This document shows positions 34,963 through 60,000 of a stretch of 60,000 nt of DNA, in pieces (the first letter of the stretch is position 1; each line of letters starts with the position of its first letter). The notes beneath the pieces are model-generated. The model was given only the letters and a program-made list of their open reading frames with translations, did no database searches and had not been told where the DNA came from. The stretch comes from Lineus longissimus (taxonomy: Eukaryota; Nemertea; Pilidiophora; Heteronemertea; Lineidae), in the NCBI RefSeq assembly GCF_910592395.1, contig NC_088310.1:26803491-26863490 (forward strand), read 5' to 3'. The position numbers and the translations under genes were made by a program.

Positions 34963-36832
34963 ATGCCTTCAAAGTTTCTGAAACAAATCAAAACGGCTGC
35001 AGCAGAAGGTAAGGCACACTATCTTTTCCTGATAAAAGCATGGATTGGTTTCAAAGGGTTTTTATTGTAGAAATAGTCATACTATTAAGGCGGGAATGAA
35101 CTGCGCAGTTTGAAATTTCAAGCCAGACATTTTGAATTATGTACATCACTGCACTTCATGTACATGTTCAATGGCAATTTTAATTGCCATCCCTAATCAA
35201 ATACCATTTGCTCAAAGAAACTAAAGGCGCACGTCCAAGTCATGATGGTGAAGATGGAAGTGATCATGTTAAATCTGCGAGATCCCATCACTGCTGTTCT
35301 ATCCTGTGATGTGGAAATCTCCATTGAATTCATGAAGGTTTTTCTAATCATATGTAAGTTGACGTGAACAGTTAACAGTTTTAAATTCAACAACCATTCA
35401 TTTGGCGGCCACTATCCCGACTGTGGTGTAGCACCCGACTATAACTGGCATGAAAAGGGGATACGCTGGTTATGGATGTCAGATCGTGGTTCCCTGACCT
35501 TTGCAAACAATTTCACTGGGCGTAACCCACGCGGCGACACCAAGGACCGCTGGCTGATCTATTGATATGTTCGCAGAAGGGTGTCAAAGTCGGAGAGATG
35601 AAGAGCCACTCGTCTCTTGTAGGGGGTCCATTTGGAAGTGTTTGCATTTGTTAGCCTATAAACACAAGATTTTAATCCTTCAGTCTTGGGTTTGGCGGAG
35701 AGAACTAATCTTACATAAGTCCCAGAACAATATCATATGTCTTTATGGCAATATTTATTACTGGGACCCAGTATAGTGCCGTTCTATCCAATATTCCTGG
35801 GGCTGTTGGAGAGGCTTCTTGTTTAAACAGTGCCATTCTGCCCCCTCTAAGGCATACATTGGTAACTAATGAATTGACTGCGAAATAAACGCAGTTGAAC
35901 ACAATGTGAATAATTCAGTCTCGATTTCGCCGAAAAGAAGGCGACATGTTATTATTTGATAATGTATAATGATCATGATAATTAGGAGACCCTGTGTGGG
36001 TGTTTGATCCAACATACTTTGATGTTATTAGAGATGGAAGTTTGCCATAGTGCCTTTAAATGTATGATAAAGACAGCATTAGTATGCTACCTGGTGCTTT
36101 TCTGATGGACCATATTGCCAGGAAAACTTAAGTGGCAGGTCTCTAGTCTTAATTCAAGTTCCGATTGTCCAAGTGAAAGGTAAGTCTTGCTGAAGATTTA
36201 TTGGAAGGAAATCTTGATCTTGTGTTCCTGAATTTGACCATTAACTTGATCTGTCTCATGATTTCAGAGGTGACAGACCCCGCGGCCCATGAGGTGTGAA
36301 AGCGAGAATGATGAGTGCCAATCTTCAGAATGACGAGGTGGCAGTGCCCAGTTTAAGCAGGTATAGGATGCAGAACTTGTGTAACCAAATACGACTCAGA
36401 TCCAATTGCACATGATGCATATGATCGTATATCCAGAGCGGGCTATCGAAACGTCTCTTCCATTTTGACCCTCAAATGTATTGACATCGCTCAGCTTCGA
36501 GACAACGCGCGTATGGGCGGAGGCTAATAGCGCTGGCAGTACGGACTCTTCGGATTGATACCCCAGGGTTATAACGGCAATTTGTGCAGAATCGTAGTGG
36601 CACGCAAGAAACGCACAGGGAACAAATTCACATACGAGATGGAGACTGGTCTTTAGGGCACAACAATTAAGTTTCTGAGACGCTCCCTATAATATCGATG
36701 TATCTTATTTCATTTTCAGGGTCATGGAACAACTCTTCCCTCCGTGAAAAGACCTCCATGGAGACAGAAATAACTCTGGGCCATGTCTCAGTAGAACCAT
36801 ACCTTATCCCGATCGACGTGACCAACCAATAG
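34963..36832 (+). CDS. Small two-exon gene, putative 52-aa protein of unknown function
   Basis: Exon 1 (34963-35008) begins at an ATG with A at -3, reads MPSKFLKQIKTAAAE and ends at a GTAAGG donor. Exon 2 (36720-36832) follows a good acceptor (ATTTCATTTTCAG), reads SWNNSSLREKTSMETEITLG then HVSVEPYLIPIDVTNQ, and stops at TAG. The splice phases match through a split glycine. AATAAA follows 355 bp later (37188). An optional 26-bp exon at 36270-36295 would shift exon 2 into another frame ending at TAA after RPPWRQK, giving about 41 residues. There is no signal peptide or membrane segment; the N-terminus looks like a short basic amphipathic helix. I do not recognise the protein. It could also be the coding part of a longer transcript or a non-coding RNA. 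Confidence 0.5.
35009..36719 (+). other. Intron of the small plus-strand gene
   Basis: 1.7 kb. It contains a possible alternative 26-bp exon at 36270-36295, after TTTCAG and before GTGTGA. No repeat or conserved peptide was seen. Confidence 0.45.
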
Positions 36833-37187
36833 GGAAGGACATGTTTTCCAGTGGTCATTCCATTCTGCTACACTAGGATGCGAATCCTACCAAACTGGAG
36901 CGCCACCTGTTCACACATGTAGTGCCTTCATAGCTTTTTGTTAGAAATATCTTTTTGTAAACTACCGGTATGAAATTACGTTCACCTGTAATTCTAATGG
37001 TTTTTGCATTGAAAGTGACATCTTTATTACACAATGTACATTAATTTCGATAAGATTGTCCGTGTTTGCAATGATGCAGGTTTGCATTGAAACAACTTGG
37101 TGTACTGTAAGATTTCTATTGTGCCATAGTTATCTCTCCTTACCTTATATTGAGTTTTGCTTGAATGTTCTGACATGATTGATGCAA

Positions 37188-37193
37188 AATAAA
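37188..37193 (+). terminator. Poly(A) signal AATAAA for the small gene
   Basis: A canonical hexamer 355 bp after the TAG of the small gene, in a T-rich context. Confidence 0.5.
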
Positions 37194-37660
37194 GTTATTT
37201 CTAAAGCTATTTCCATGACTTGAGTCATTCTCATGTACTCAAGGATGCTGGTCCCAGTAGCAGAACCAGATATGTTGATATGATGCCACCCGTTGCTCTC
37301 TGTGAACTGTTTGATGACCGACACCTTTCTGATAGGTTGGAGAGGTGTGACCAATCTTTTGATCTTCTTCGATGAGATGGACGGCAGGCACAACCAGCAC
37401 CTTGCCAAGTTGTATGCTGACAGTGAAACCTCCCAAGAGGACACCCACAGGTTACCTTGGAAATAAAGGCTTGTTATAGTCACCCTACAAGTTTGCATAA
37501 TATTATGCTTATAGAAAACACAGAGGCCTAATTACACTAACAGACTTGTTAAAATCATGAAAAATCCAATAATTTTATTCCTTTTCTGAGAATAAAAGTT
37601 TTCTAAATATTTCATTTTAAAAGGAAAAAAGTAAAGAAAAAAGATTTAAAAAAAATTCCC

Positions 37661-37745
37661 ACGTGGGATTCGAACCTGCGCCGAATAACACTGCTGTCTT
37701 GAAGGCCAGTGTCTTTGGCACGCGCACCAACTTTCTGTGACGTCA
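37661..37745 (-). pseudogene. tRNA-like remnant
   Basis: On the minus strand it has a perfect box B (GGTTCGAATCC). The T stem has two mismatches, the acceptor stem does not pair and box A is poor. Read as a decayed tRNA or SINE head, not a working tRNA. Confidence 0.45.
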
Positions 37746-38129
37746 CGTCGAATTTGATTGGTTAAAAAGTTTCTAATAGTACACCTGTTTTTTCGCGGAC
37801 CGGCCTATATAATGGCGTCTGAATTTCGTGTCAGGAAACTCGTACGAAGGTCAGAATAACATGTCATAATCTTTTATTGTTTGTTTAGGGATTCAGAGCC
37901 CAGGGATAAAGATATATTTTTCATAAACATGACCGTAACATCGGCTGGGGGTAGTAATACTATTAAAATGAATGCTATTTGCGTCAAGCGCAGGTGGGAG
38001 GGCGTTTTGAGTATACCATGTTTTTTGACTGGTTTTATCACCTTCAGGTAAGCTTTTGAGGTGGCAGTGCAGGGTACGCCAGCCAATAAGTTATAACAAA
38101 CCTGAACAAATCCACCCGCTATTTTCCAT

Positions 38130-38468
38130 TATTGCCACACTCCGGATGCAGTGAACCGGCCTCGTTCCTCACCCTAAGGAGACCCAATTTGACGACTGCT
38201 TATCGAATAAAAAAAGTTCTCGCAATAGAAGCAATTTTAAGCAACCTTATGAGGTCCACTCCTTATCCTTGGGTATTCTTTGACCATTTAATTAGACGTA
38301 GACGAACTTGTCTCCAAGCTTCTATGAAGTCTCTCCAATAGTACCATTTATCACACGGCACGGCGATGAACAAACGGAACTATATGTCCTTCAATGCCTC
38401 ACGGGTAGGCCTATGACGTCGGAAGCAGGTACACTCCGGATGCAGTGGATCGGCCTCGTTCCTCACCA
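38130..38468. repeat. Pair of about 40-bp direct repeats
   Basis: ACACTCCGGATGCAGTG, then GGCCTCGTTCCTCACC, occurs at about 38130-38165 and again at about 38432-38468, 302 bp apart. A related ACACTCCGGACGCTGTTAT is at about 33577. Family unknown. Confidence 0.6.
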
Positions 38469-39817
38469 TGAGAATACCAAATTATGATGACGCGAGTCTA
38501 CCAGCAGGCTGCTCCAAACTCATCCTTAGATCAGGATGTTTCAAACGAAGGCTCGAACCTGTGACTCCGCGCATTAGTTCTGCCTTTTACCATGACTGTC
38601 CCAAATATGACGATTCGCGGATGGTTCACGCGCAAATTCGGTCATCTGACTTGAACCTCAACTGTCTGATTAGGCTTGCGATTAGAGATTAATCCTCCCT
38701 GATTCGACCAAGGCGAACAGGATAAGACCTTATAATCACCAGCTGAACCTGGGATAAACATATAGGGTCTAACAAGGCCTTCGGGTGAGGTAAAAAAGGA
38801 AGATTAAAGTGTAGTAAGAGAGCCTTTTGTCCTTCAAAGTATTTTTGAAATATTTTTCTTGACGCATAATTAAGAGTGTGCGGCAATTAATTTGTTTTGA
38901 GCTGAATTGTCAAAAACAAAAAAGAGTTGGAGAGAGCAGGTTGTGCTCAAGAGAGGAACACCTGTTTTTCCTTAAACCCGAACAGAATCCGCGACAGCGA
39001 AACAGATTTATTAGCGAGATTGCCACTGGATACCCTCTTTACTCGTTTATGATACGAAATTCGCTTCAGATCCAGTATTCGGTGTCTTCACAACCTTGGT
39101 GCAGATTGTGACTTTGTCTCCAGACGTTCTACTTTCATCGGAAAGGCGGACGTGTCTAAAACACTCCAAACACGTGGCCGTAAACAGGGACATCCATTTT
39201 AACACTCTAAAAGGACATTCCAGCGCTGCTGTCAAAAGGAATTCGTTTATTGACTGGCATATCATGTGGACTTAATAAACGAGTGGTGACGTTATCCTGA
39301 CAAACCCTTGATACGCCCCATTTATCGCCAGAATAAATTAGACACAATTCAACCGCGTTCGTTACCGTGGATCGGCAGAACTAAACATCCCAAGATACAC
39401 TTCACGAATCATTCACTGTGTAAAAGGTCTAATTGAGGGGTGAGTCGTAAAACACCTACATTGTTAATGGCCCATCCCTCTGAAAACAGACAGGTCGTGA
39501 CCGTTAAACTTGTGTTGTAGAGGGTTTTTTGGTGACGTTGTTGGCATACACATAGACGCCCACTTGGGAAAGACAAGACGGTGACTAGTTTTCCATTTTT
39601 ATGTGAGCTGATGTCTGGCCCCGAATTGTGTCCGAGGGTATCATACATTTGATGTAACTCAGAAGATCATGGCGCGACATCATGATCAGTCATGGTAAAA
39701 TAGTAAGTGGTAATTTTCGTTCATCATCTTCAGAACATAGGATCAAAACGGACAATCGACCAATTCACATTTGGTACCGACCAGTATTGTTTCGCTGCTA
39801 AGGAGTAACATTTCAAG

Positions 39818-41704
39818 ATGGTTCTTCGACCCCGTGTGGACGTCCGAGAGTGTATTTCAGAACTCTCCGTCAAAAAGGCGGTTTCCAAACAGAACGCTCC
39901 GCTGGATCACCAACTCGGAGAAGTGGTCAGGGCGCTGGAGACAGGGAGGAAGAACGCTGCGTCTGTCCTCAGCTTCAAACAGAAACAGTTCTGTAAACGT
40001 ATCGATGAGATGGCGCAGGGTGTGCAGGCCTTGGTTGAGAGAGACAGAAGGGCAGTCTCGGGGAGATTATCAGCCAGACGCCACAGTCTCCCGCTGCCAT
40101 TTCAAATCACCCCGCGAAAGGAACGCGCAAGAAATGTCCAGTCTGTGTGGAAAGATGTCAGGATCTCAGTGCCAAAATTCACTGTTACGAAACCTGAAGA
40201 TGACGTCACTAATCTGGATTTGGACATAAAGCCTGCGGTATTAATAACGAAACGAATTCGGAGACACAGTATAGTCTACCGAGCTTTTCAGGACACACTT
40301 AGTCTGTCAACACATGAGAATACGATCGATCAATTTAGCATTTCGAAATCGGCACACCCAGATTTGTTGAAGAAAAACTCTTTTGCTTTTGATGAAGACA
40401 AACTACATTTCATCCTTGACAAGAAGCAAAAGGCGATTGGCAGCTACAACCACAAGAAAGGACTGGATGATAAAACCGTACAGGAGGAACCTCCGATGGC
40501 GTCGACATCGGGGAACCACCCGAGTGAGGAGAGTCTTGACGTCCTCCAGAATGTCGCATCCAGATTGAGAGAACTGTCACAGTCACCAGCACTCGGCCTG
40601 CGGAGAGGCAGCCACAGCGGCAGTCTTACGGACCTGCCGCGGAAAACATCCGACGGAACGCAGAGTCCTGTTTGCTCGCCGAAGAAAAAGATCCTCCGGC
40701 GCCGAGCATCTGTTGGCAGCATCTCCATCCCTGATATACAGAAGTTCAGGACATCTGCTTTAGTTCGGCTTGGATCCACAGGGTCCTCAGACAGCGAGAG
40801 CAGGGAGTCCCGCGCTGAATCTAGGAATGGATCTCGAGTTGGTTCAAGAAGTAGCTCACGGGCTGGTTCGACCAGTGGAAGCCCAGTCCGTGATCTTGTG
40901 ACAAGATCTTCAAACCCCGTTTGGGTCATGGAGCCGAAACCGCTTCATTTACCACCAATCGTCTCAGAAAACGTTGGCTGTCCCAGTGTGAAGTTGTTGC
41001 CGCTTGTAGCGCCTGTAGCCAAGGAGGAGAGAGAGGAGACGGACTCGCTTGGCCCCCCGCAGACGTTCCGATCAAGGTCCAGTAGTTTCACATCCACGAG
41101 AGAAAGAGTCGTTCGAAAGCTGTCAAAAGTCGAGGAAGAGCCTGGCGTAATAATGCTCCAAGACGGCATATACACCGTTGTGAAACGTGCAGACGACATC
41201 GACAAGCCGAGCAGAACGACCTCACGGGATGACTCCGAGTTGAAGTTCAACTTTGAAGAGAAAGATACACGTTTTAGTGAAGGAACGGACGCTAATACTA
41301 ACAGCAGGGAGGTACAGGTTCCGAAATCGATCTTGAGATGCAGGTCACCGACTGCCACTACCGTCAAATTTGTGTACACGACCGAAGCTGAGGAAAAATC
41401 ACCCAACCCACGCTCCTCTGCGGGCTCAATGTTCGGGGGTTACACAGGGAGTTCCATGTTCGGGGGCTACACAGGGAGTTCCATGTTCGGGGGCATCCCA
41501 TCGTTTGGCTACGAATCCAGCTTCAGTGATAGCAAGCACCAATTATTATCAACGTCGCCGCCCAAGTCGAACAGTTCTAGCGGACGGAATTCGGGACACA
41601 ATTCACCAAGACTATGCCCTGGTTCACAGCATGTGAAAACCAGGAGGGTGTCTTTTACCAGTGATGTCTTAACAGAATTTGGGACATCTGAACCAGGAAA
41701 TTGA
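39818..41704 (+). CDS. Intronless gene for a 628-aa disordered Ser/Arg-rich protein, unknown family
   Basis: One uninterrupted frame of 628 codons. The ATG has A at -3 and G at +4, and an in-frame TAA lies four codons upstream, so the start is well fixed. Residues about 1-75 (VRECISELSVKKAVSKQNAP, then a CKRIDEMAQGVQALVERDRR helix) look partly helical. The rest is low complexity and charged. It has many basophilic kinase sites: RRHSLPLP, IRRHSIVY, RRRASVGS, RSRSSSFTSTR and RRVSF. RES/GSR repeats run near residues 327-352 and a 9-residue GGYTGSSMF repeat near 540-560. The C-terminal KTRRVSFTSD contains RVSF, the docking form for protein phosphatase 1. No transmembrane or catalytic domain was seen. 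Possible roles as a cytoskeletal or phosphatase regulator are inference. The single exon contrasts with its intron-rich neighbours and could reflect retroposition. Confidence 0.85.
   Translation: MVLRPRVDVRECISELSVKKAVSKQNAPLDHQLGEVVRALETGRKNAASVLSFKQKQFCKRIDEMAQGVQALVERDRRAVSGRLSARRHSLPLPFQITPRKERARNVQSVWKDVRISVPKFTVTKPEDDVTNLDLDIKPAVLITKRIRRHSIVYRAFQDTLSLSTHENTIDQFSISKSAHPDLLKKNSFAFDEDKLHFILDKKQKAIGSYNHKKGLDDKTVQEEPPMASTSGNHPSEESLDVLQNVASRLRELSQSPALGLRRGSHSGSLTDLPRKTSDGTQSPVCSPKKKILRRRASVGSISIPDIQKFRTSALVRLGSTGSSDSESRESRAESRNGSRVGSRSSSRAGSTSGSPVRDLVTRSSNPVWVMEPKPLHLPPIVSENVGCPSVKLLPLVAPVAKEEREETDSLGPPQTFRSRSSSFTSTRERVVRKLSKVEEEPGVIMLQDGIYTVVKRADDIDKPSRTTSRDDSELKFNFEEKDTRFSEGTDANTNSREVQVPKSILRCRSPTATTVKFVYTTEAEEKSPNPRSSAGSMFGGYTGSSMFGGYTGSSMFGGIPSFGYESSFSDSKHQLLSTSPPKSNSSSGRNSGHNSPRLCPGSQHVKTRRVSFTSDVLTEFGTSEPGN
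41429..41496 (+). repeat. 27-bp in-frame tandem repeat in the intronless gene
   Basis: Two full copies (41429-41455, 41456-41482) and a partial third of a unit encoding MFGGYTGSS. The copies are nearly identical in DNA, so the expansion is recent. It leaves the reading frame intact. Confidence 0.85.
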
Positions 41705-42002
41705 TTGCGATGCTTAATCTGTACTCCAGCATGTGAATCAAAATTAGACATTACGAATGCCAGTTTTTTCACATGCGGGAAATATTACCGCCATCTTTGA
41801 CATGTGGTATGCCATAATTGGGCCAATTCACGTTCAGGAGCAAGTGTGCAATTGCCTCACCTTACCGAATCATTTTGTCAACAGAAGCCACACCTGGGGC
41901 ATAATGGGGCCAAACAAGTGTAGTTGTCTTGGATAGTGTAATTGAGGTTGTGGCAGGAAATAGAGAACTTTGAAAAGGGTAATCTGTAGAATTTGGGATT
42001 TA

Positions 42003-42008
42003 AATAAA
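42003..42008 (+). terminator. Poly(A) signal AATAAA for the intronless gene
   Basis: A canonical hexamer about 300 bp after the stop codon. Confidence 0.6.
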
Positions 42009-42025
42009 GACTTTTGAATAAGTGC

Positions 42026-44102
42026 TTATATCTGTCGTTAGTTCTTTCGGATACGTGCAAAAATAGTTTGGTACACCAAATTTAAACCATATTGGCTGGT
42101 GGTGCCACTGTCTCCAAGTGTGCCAAAATTACTGCAATGCTGGTCGAGTTGATGTCTTCAGACTCCTTTGCTAGACTTTCTGCTGCTAAATAAAACTATC
42201 ATTGAACTAATTCAACAACTTGGACAATGAAATTTAAAAATCATAGGTTAATATTTTATTTGATATTATTTCTTTGTGGTAATATTGGCACAAGTGCACC
42301 AGTTCTTTCACAGACATCAACAAGAATTACCGGTAACAAGAATGTATTTACCTGTCCCAGGCTGGAGCAAGTCTAAAAACTATTTAACTTGAATATAACA
42401 AAGACATAAACTTTGAGCAGTTAGTCACAGTATTTTCTGTTCAGGAAATATTGGAACTGGAAGTATTTTGAACAGTCAAAAACAAACTAAGCTATTCCTT
42501 CTCTTGGAAATGCTCAAGGTTATCCCTATATAGAACCTCTCTATCTGGCACAGCTGACATATAGAAATGTCAAGTTCCAGGAGTGAGTAAACCTCTCTAT
42601 CAAGGTCACCCCCTGGTACTGACAAATGCTGTCCTTGGTTGAGACATGCCTCAATTACAGAGGTCCAATTCAACGGAAATTACCAATTTGAGACCAAATG
42701 CAGTGTCCTTTATTGAGATGGTGTCCTTAATAGAGAGGTGTCCACTAAGAGAGGTTCCACTAGAGAGAGGCATCCACTAAGAGAGATTCTACTGCACCAA
42801 TATCAAAGGAACAGTTTAATTCCTGCTTTGTACCAACCTTTATCACATTGTATTTACAAAAATTAGATAAAAAATAGTTTGATCACCGTGCAGTTAGATT
42901 TGCTCAGATTTGTCCCATGAGAGAATAAACATTGTACAGCTAAAATATTCATGCAATATTTACAAATTCAATGAATGTATGAAAAGTTACATATATGAGA
43001 GTTGTTGAATGTGGTTGCAGTAGAAGCCATGTTTTCATTTATCAGAGTCAATAAACCATTTATACAACAGGCTACAGTACATTTGTCAGATGACACAGAG
43101 GGGTGAAAGGGACATTAAATCTTTCTTTCACCCTGCACAAAGCTGGGAAGGTTTTAGGCAAGCCACTAACCATACAACATGTTCACTTTTCCACTGTTTT
43201 TTCACTAACTCACATGTGGTGGCCCCCTCACATAAGTACCATGTACAATACAATACACTGGTGGCAAAGGACTTCTAGACATTAGAGTTTGTGAGGACTA
43301 TAGCAGCTACAAAGTATATGGCAGTTCACACTTCACCAAAAACTAACTTGAAGACAACAAATTACAGCGAAGGATGCAGAAATATCTTTAAAGAGTTAAA
43401 GCTGAATACCAAAATGATACAGAGATAACAGTTTAAAGCTCTTTGAAATCAAACATTCTACATTATATCCCAAACGTCTGGTAATACCATGACTCAACAA
43501 AGCCTGCACCTCACAACAATAATAAAAAGCACCTGTTTTAATATTATGTCATTTTCACAATCATTAAGTAGAAACAGGATGAATGGACTATATGATTTTA
43601 ATATGAAAAGACTTTTGTCACAGCTTTCATTAACAAAATCAACTTGTTCAGTCTACAAAACATTAGAAAGTTGAACTTGCCTGATACATTTTTGATTATA
43701 ACAGTTTAAACTGACAAATGGACAAATGCAATGTTGTAAATTGGGGTGAAAATGGAGCAAATTTGACCACCACTTGAATCGTTTGTTTTTATCGCAAATT
43801 TATTGCGACTTAAGGTCACCCCAATTTATGACACAAGATATATCTGAAAGACATCCATAACTTATTCACCCCACAAATCCGCAGTAATATATAATATGAG
43901 AAATAGACAACGTTACTCGTGCATGAACAATTTTCCACATAACACAGGTTTCTCTGTTTTCACAGTCATTTGAGTTCAGTTACAACTACTGAGCCAATAT
44001 CTTAAATCGGGATGAATCTAACGCCCGTGAAATTAGCACTGTTTCCAGTGCCCACCTTGTGGTGGAAACAGGCCTAAGTATCACATATCAAACCTCCACC
44101 TA
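42026..44102. other. Convergent intergenic region and LYST 3' UTR
   Basis: About 2.1 kb between two tail-to-tail genes. The right part should be LYST 3' untranslated sequence. At about 42520-42790 are runs of CCTCTCTAT and CACTAAGAGAG that look like a decayed repeat. No gene was seen. Confidence 0.6.
43799..43804 (-). terminator. Candidate LYST poly(A) signal
   Basis: AATAAA on the minus strand about 300 bp after the LYST stop codon. Other hexamers lie further on, so the site actually used is uncertain. Confidence 0.35.
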
Positions 44103-59989
<15,887 letters not shown>

Positions 59990-60000
59990 CTGCAAGATCA

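Larger units (their letters stand above)
37194..39817. other. Intergenic region before the intronless gene
   Basis: 2.6 kb with no convincing gene. It contains a degenerate tRNA-like sequence (37661-37745), a TATATAA box at 37806-37812 immediately before an ATG, and a 40-bp direct repeat (about 38130-38165 and 38432-38468). The minus-strand open frame at 37145-37498 has no recognisable homology. Confidence 0.55.

Noticed and set aside
37145-37498. Minus-strand 117-codon open frame
   Set aside because: No recognisable family, no splice or promoter support, and an overlapping frame of similar quality; too ambiguous to call a gene.
37661-37745. Functional tRNA, possibly with a TCA anticodon
   Set aside because: Box B is perfect but the T stem has mismatches and the acceptor and D arms do not pair, so a working or selenocysteine tRNA is not supported.
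40444-41406. Two long minus-strand open frames (161 and 153 codons) under the intronless gene
   Set aside because: They are antisense shadows of the 628-codon frame. They are rich in Ser/Leu from reverse-read Ser/Arg codons and have no homology or context.

Overview
The window is nuclear DNA from an animal, most likely a marine invertebrate. Its genes have many short exons (about 70-340 bp), GT-AG introns from about 70 bp to 8 kb, AT-rich introns, and scattered short inverted-repeat elements and a tRNA-headed SINE. I could not fix the phylum from sequence alone.

Left part (1 to about 32.8 kb, minus strand): most of a MAPKBP1/WDR62 gene, a large WD40 scaffold protein of JNK signalling and centrosome/spindle biology. 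I traced 25 exons in a continuous reading frame with matching splice phases, from an ATG at 32815 to 3949, about 1271 codons. They hold two beta-propellers and then a disordered, acidic tail. The last about 250 residues lie in weakly supported exons below 3.9 kb and beyond the left edge. One exon (8960-9232) is a phase-0 Pro/Lys-rich cassette made of diverged internal repeats.

Middle (32.8-42.1 kb): a 2.1-kb region, probably a two-way promoter, separates MAPKBP1 from a small plus-strand gene (34963-36832). That gene has two exons, could encode 52 residues, and is followed by AATAAA at 37188. After about 2.6 kb without a convincing gene comes an intronless plus-strand gene (39818-41704, 628 aa). 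It encodes a disordered Ser/Arg-rich protein with many basophilic kinase sites and a C-terminal RVSF motif. I could not assign it to a known family.

Right part (44.1-60 kb, minus strand): the C-terminal half of LYST, the BEACH-family lysosomal trafficking regulator. 33 exons in a continuous frame (about 1960 codons) give a helical-repeat region, a long disordered linker, a PH-like domain, the BEACH domain and C-terminal WD40 repeats. The N-terminal half lies beyond the right edge. LYST and the intronless gene converge tail to tail.

Mobile and repeat content is mostly intronic: two copies of a 223-bp fold-back element in opposite orientations, a SINE with a 13-bp target duplication, a 337-bp inverted-repeat element that carries promoter-like sequence and a short ORF, several minisatellites, and a 41-bp tandem array that has multiplied a LYST splice donor. 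I saw no CRISPR array, rRNA gene or intact tRNA gene. The strongest candidates for something undescribed are the 55.25-55.59 kb element, the multiplied splice-site array, the intronless 628-aa gene and the cluster of CCATGG-centred palindromes in the intergenic region.
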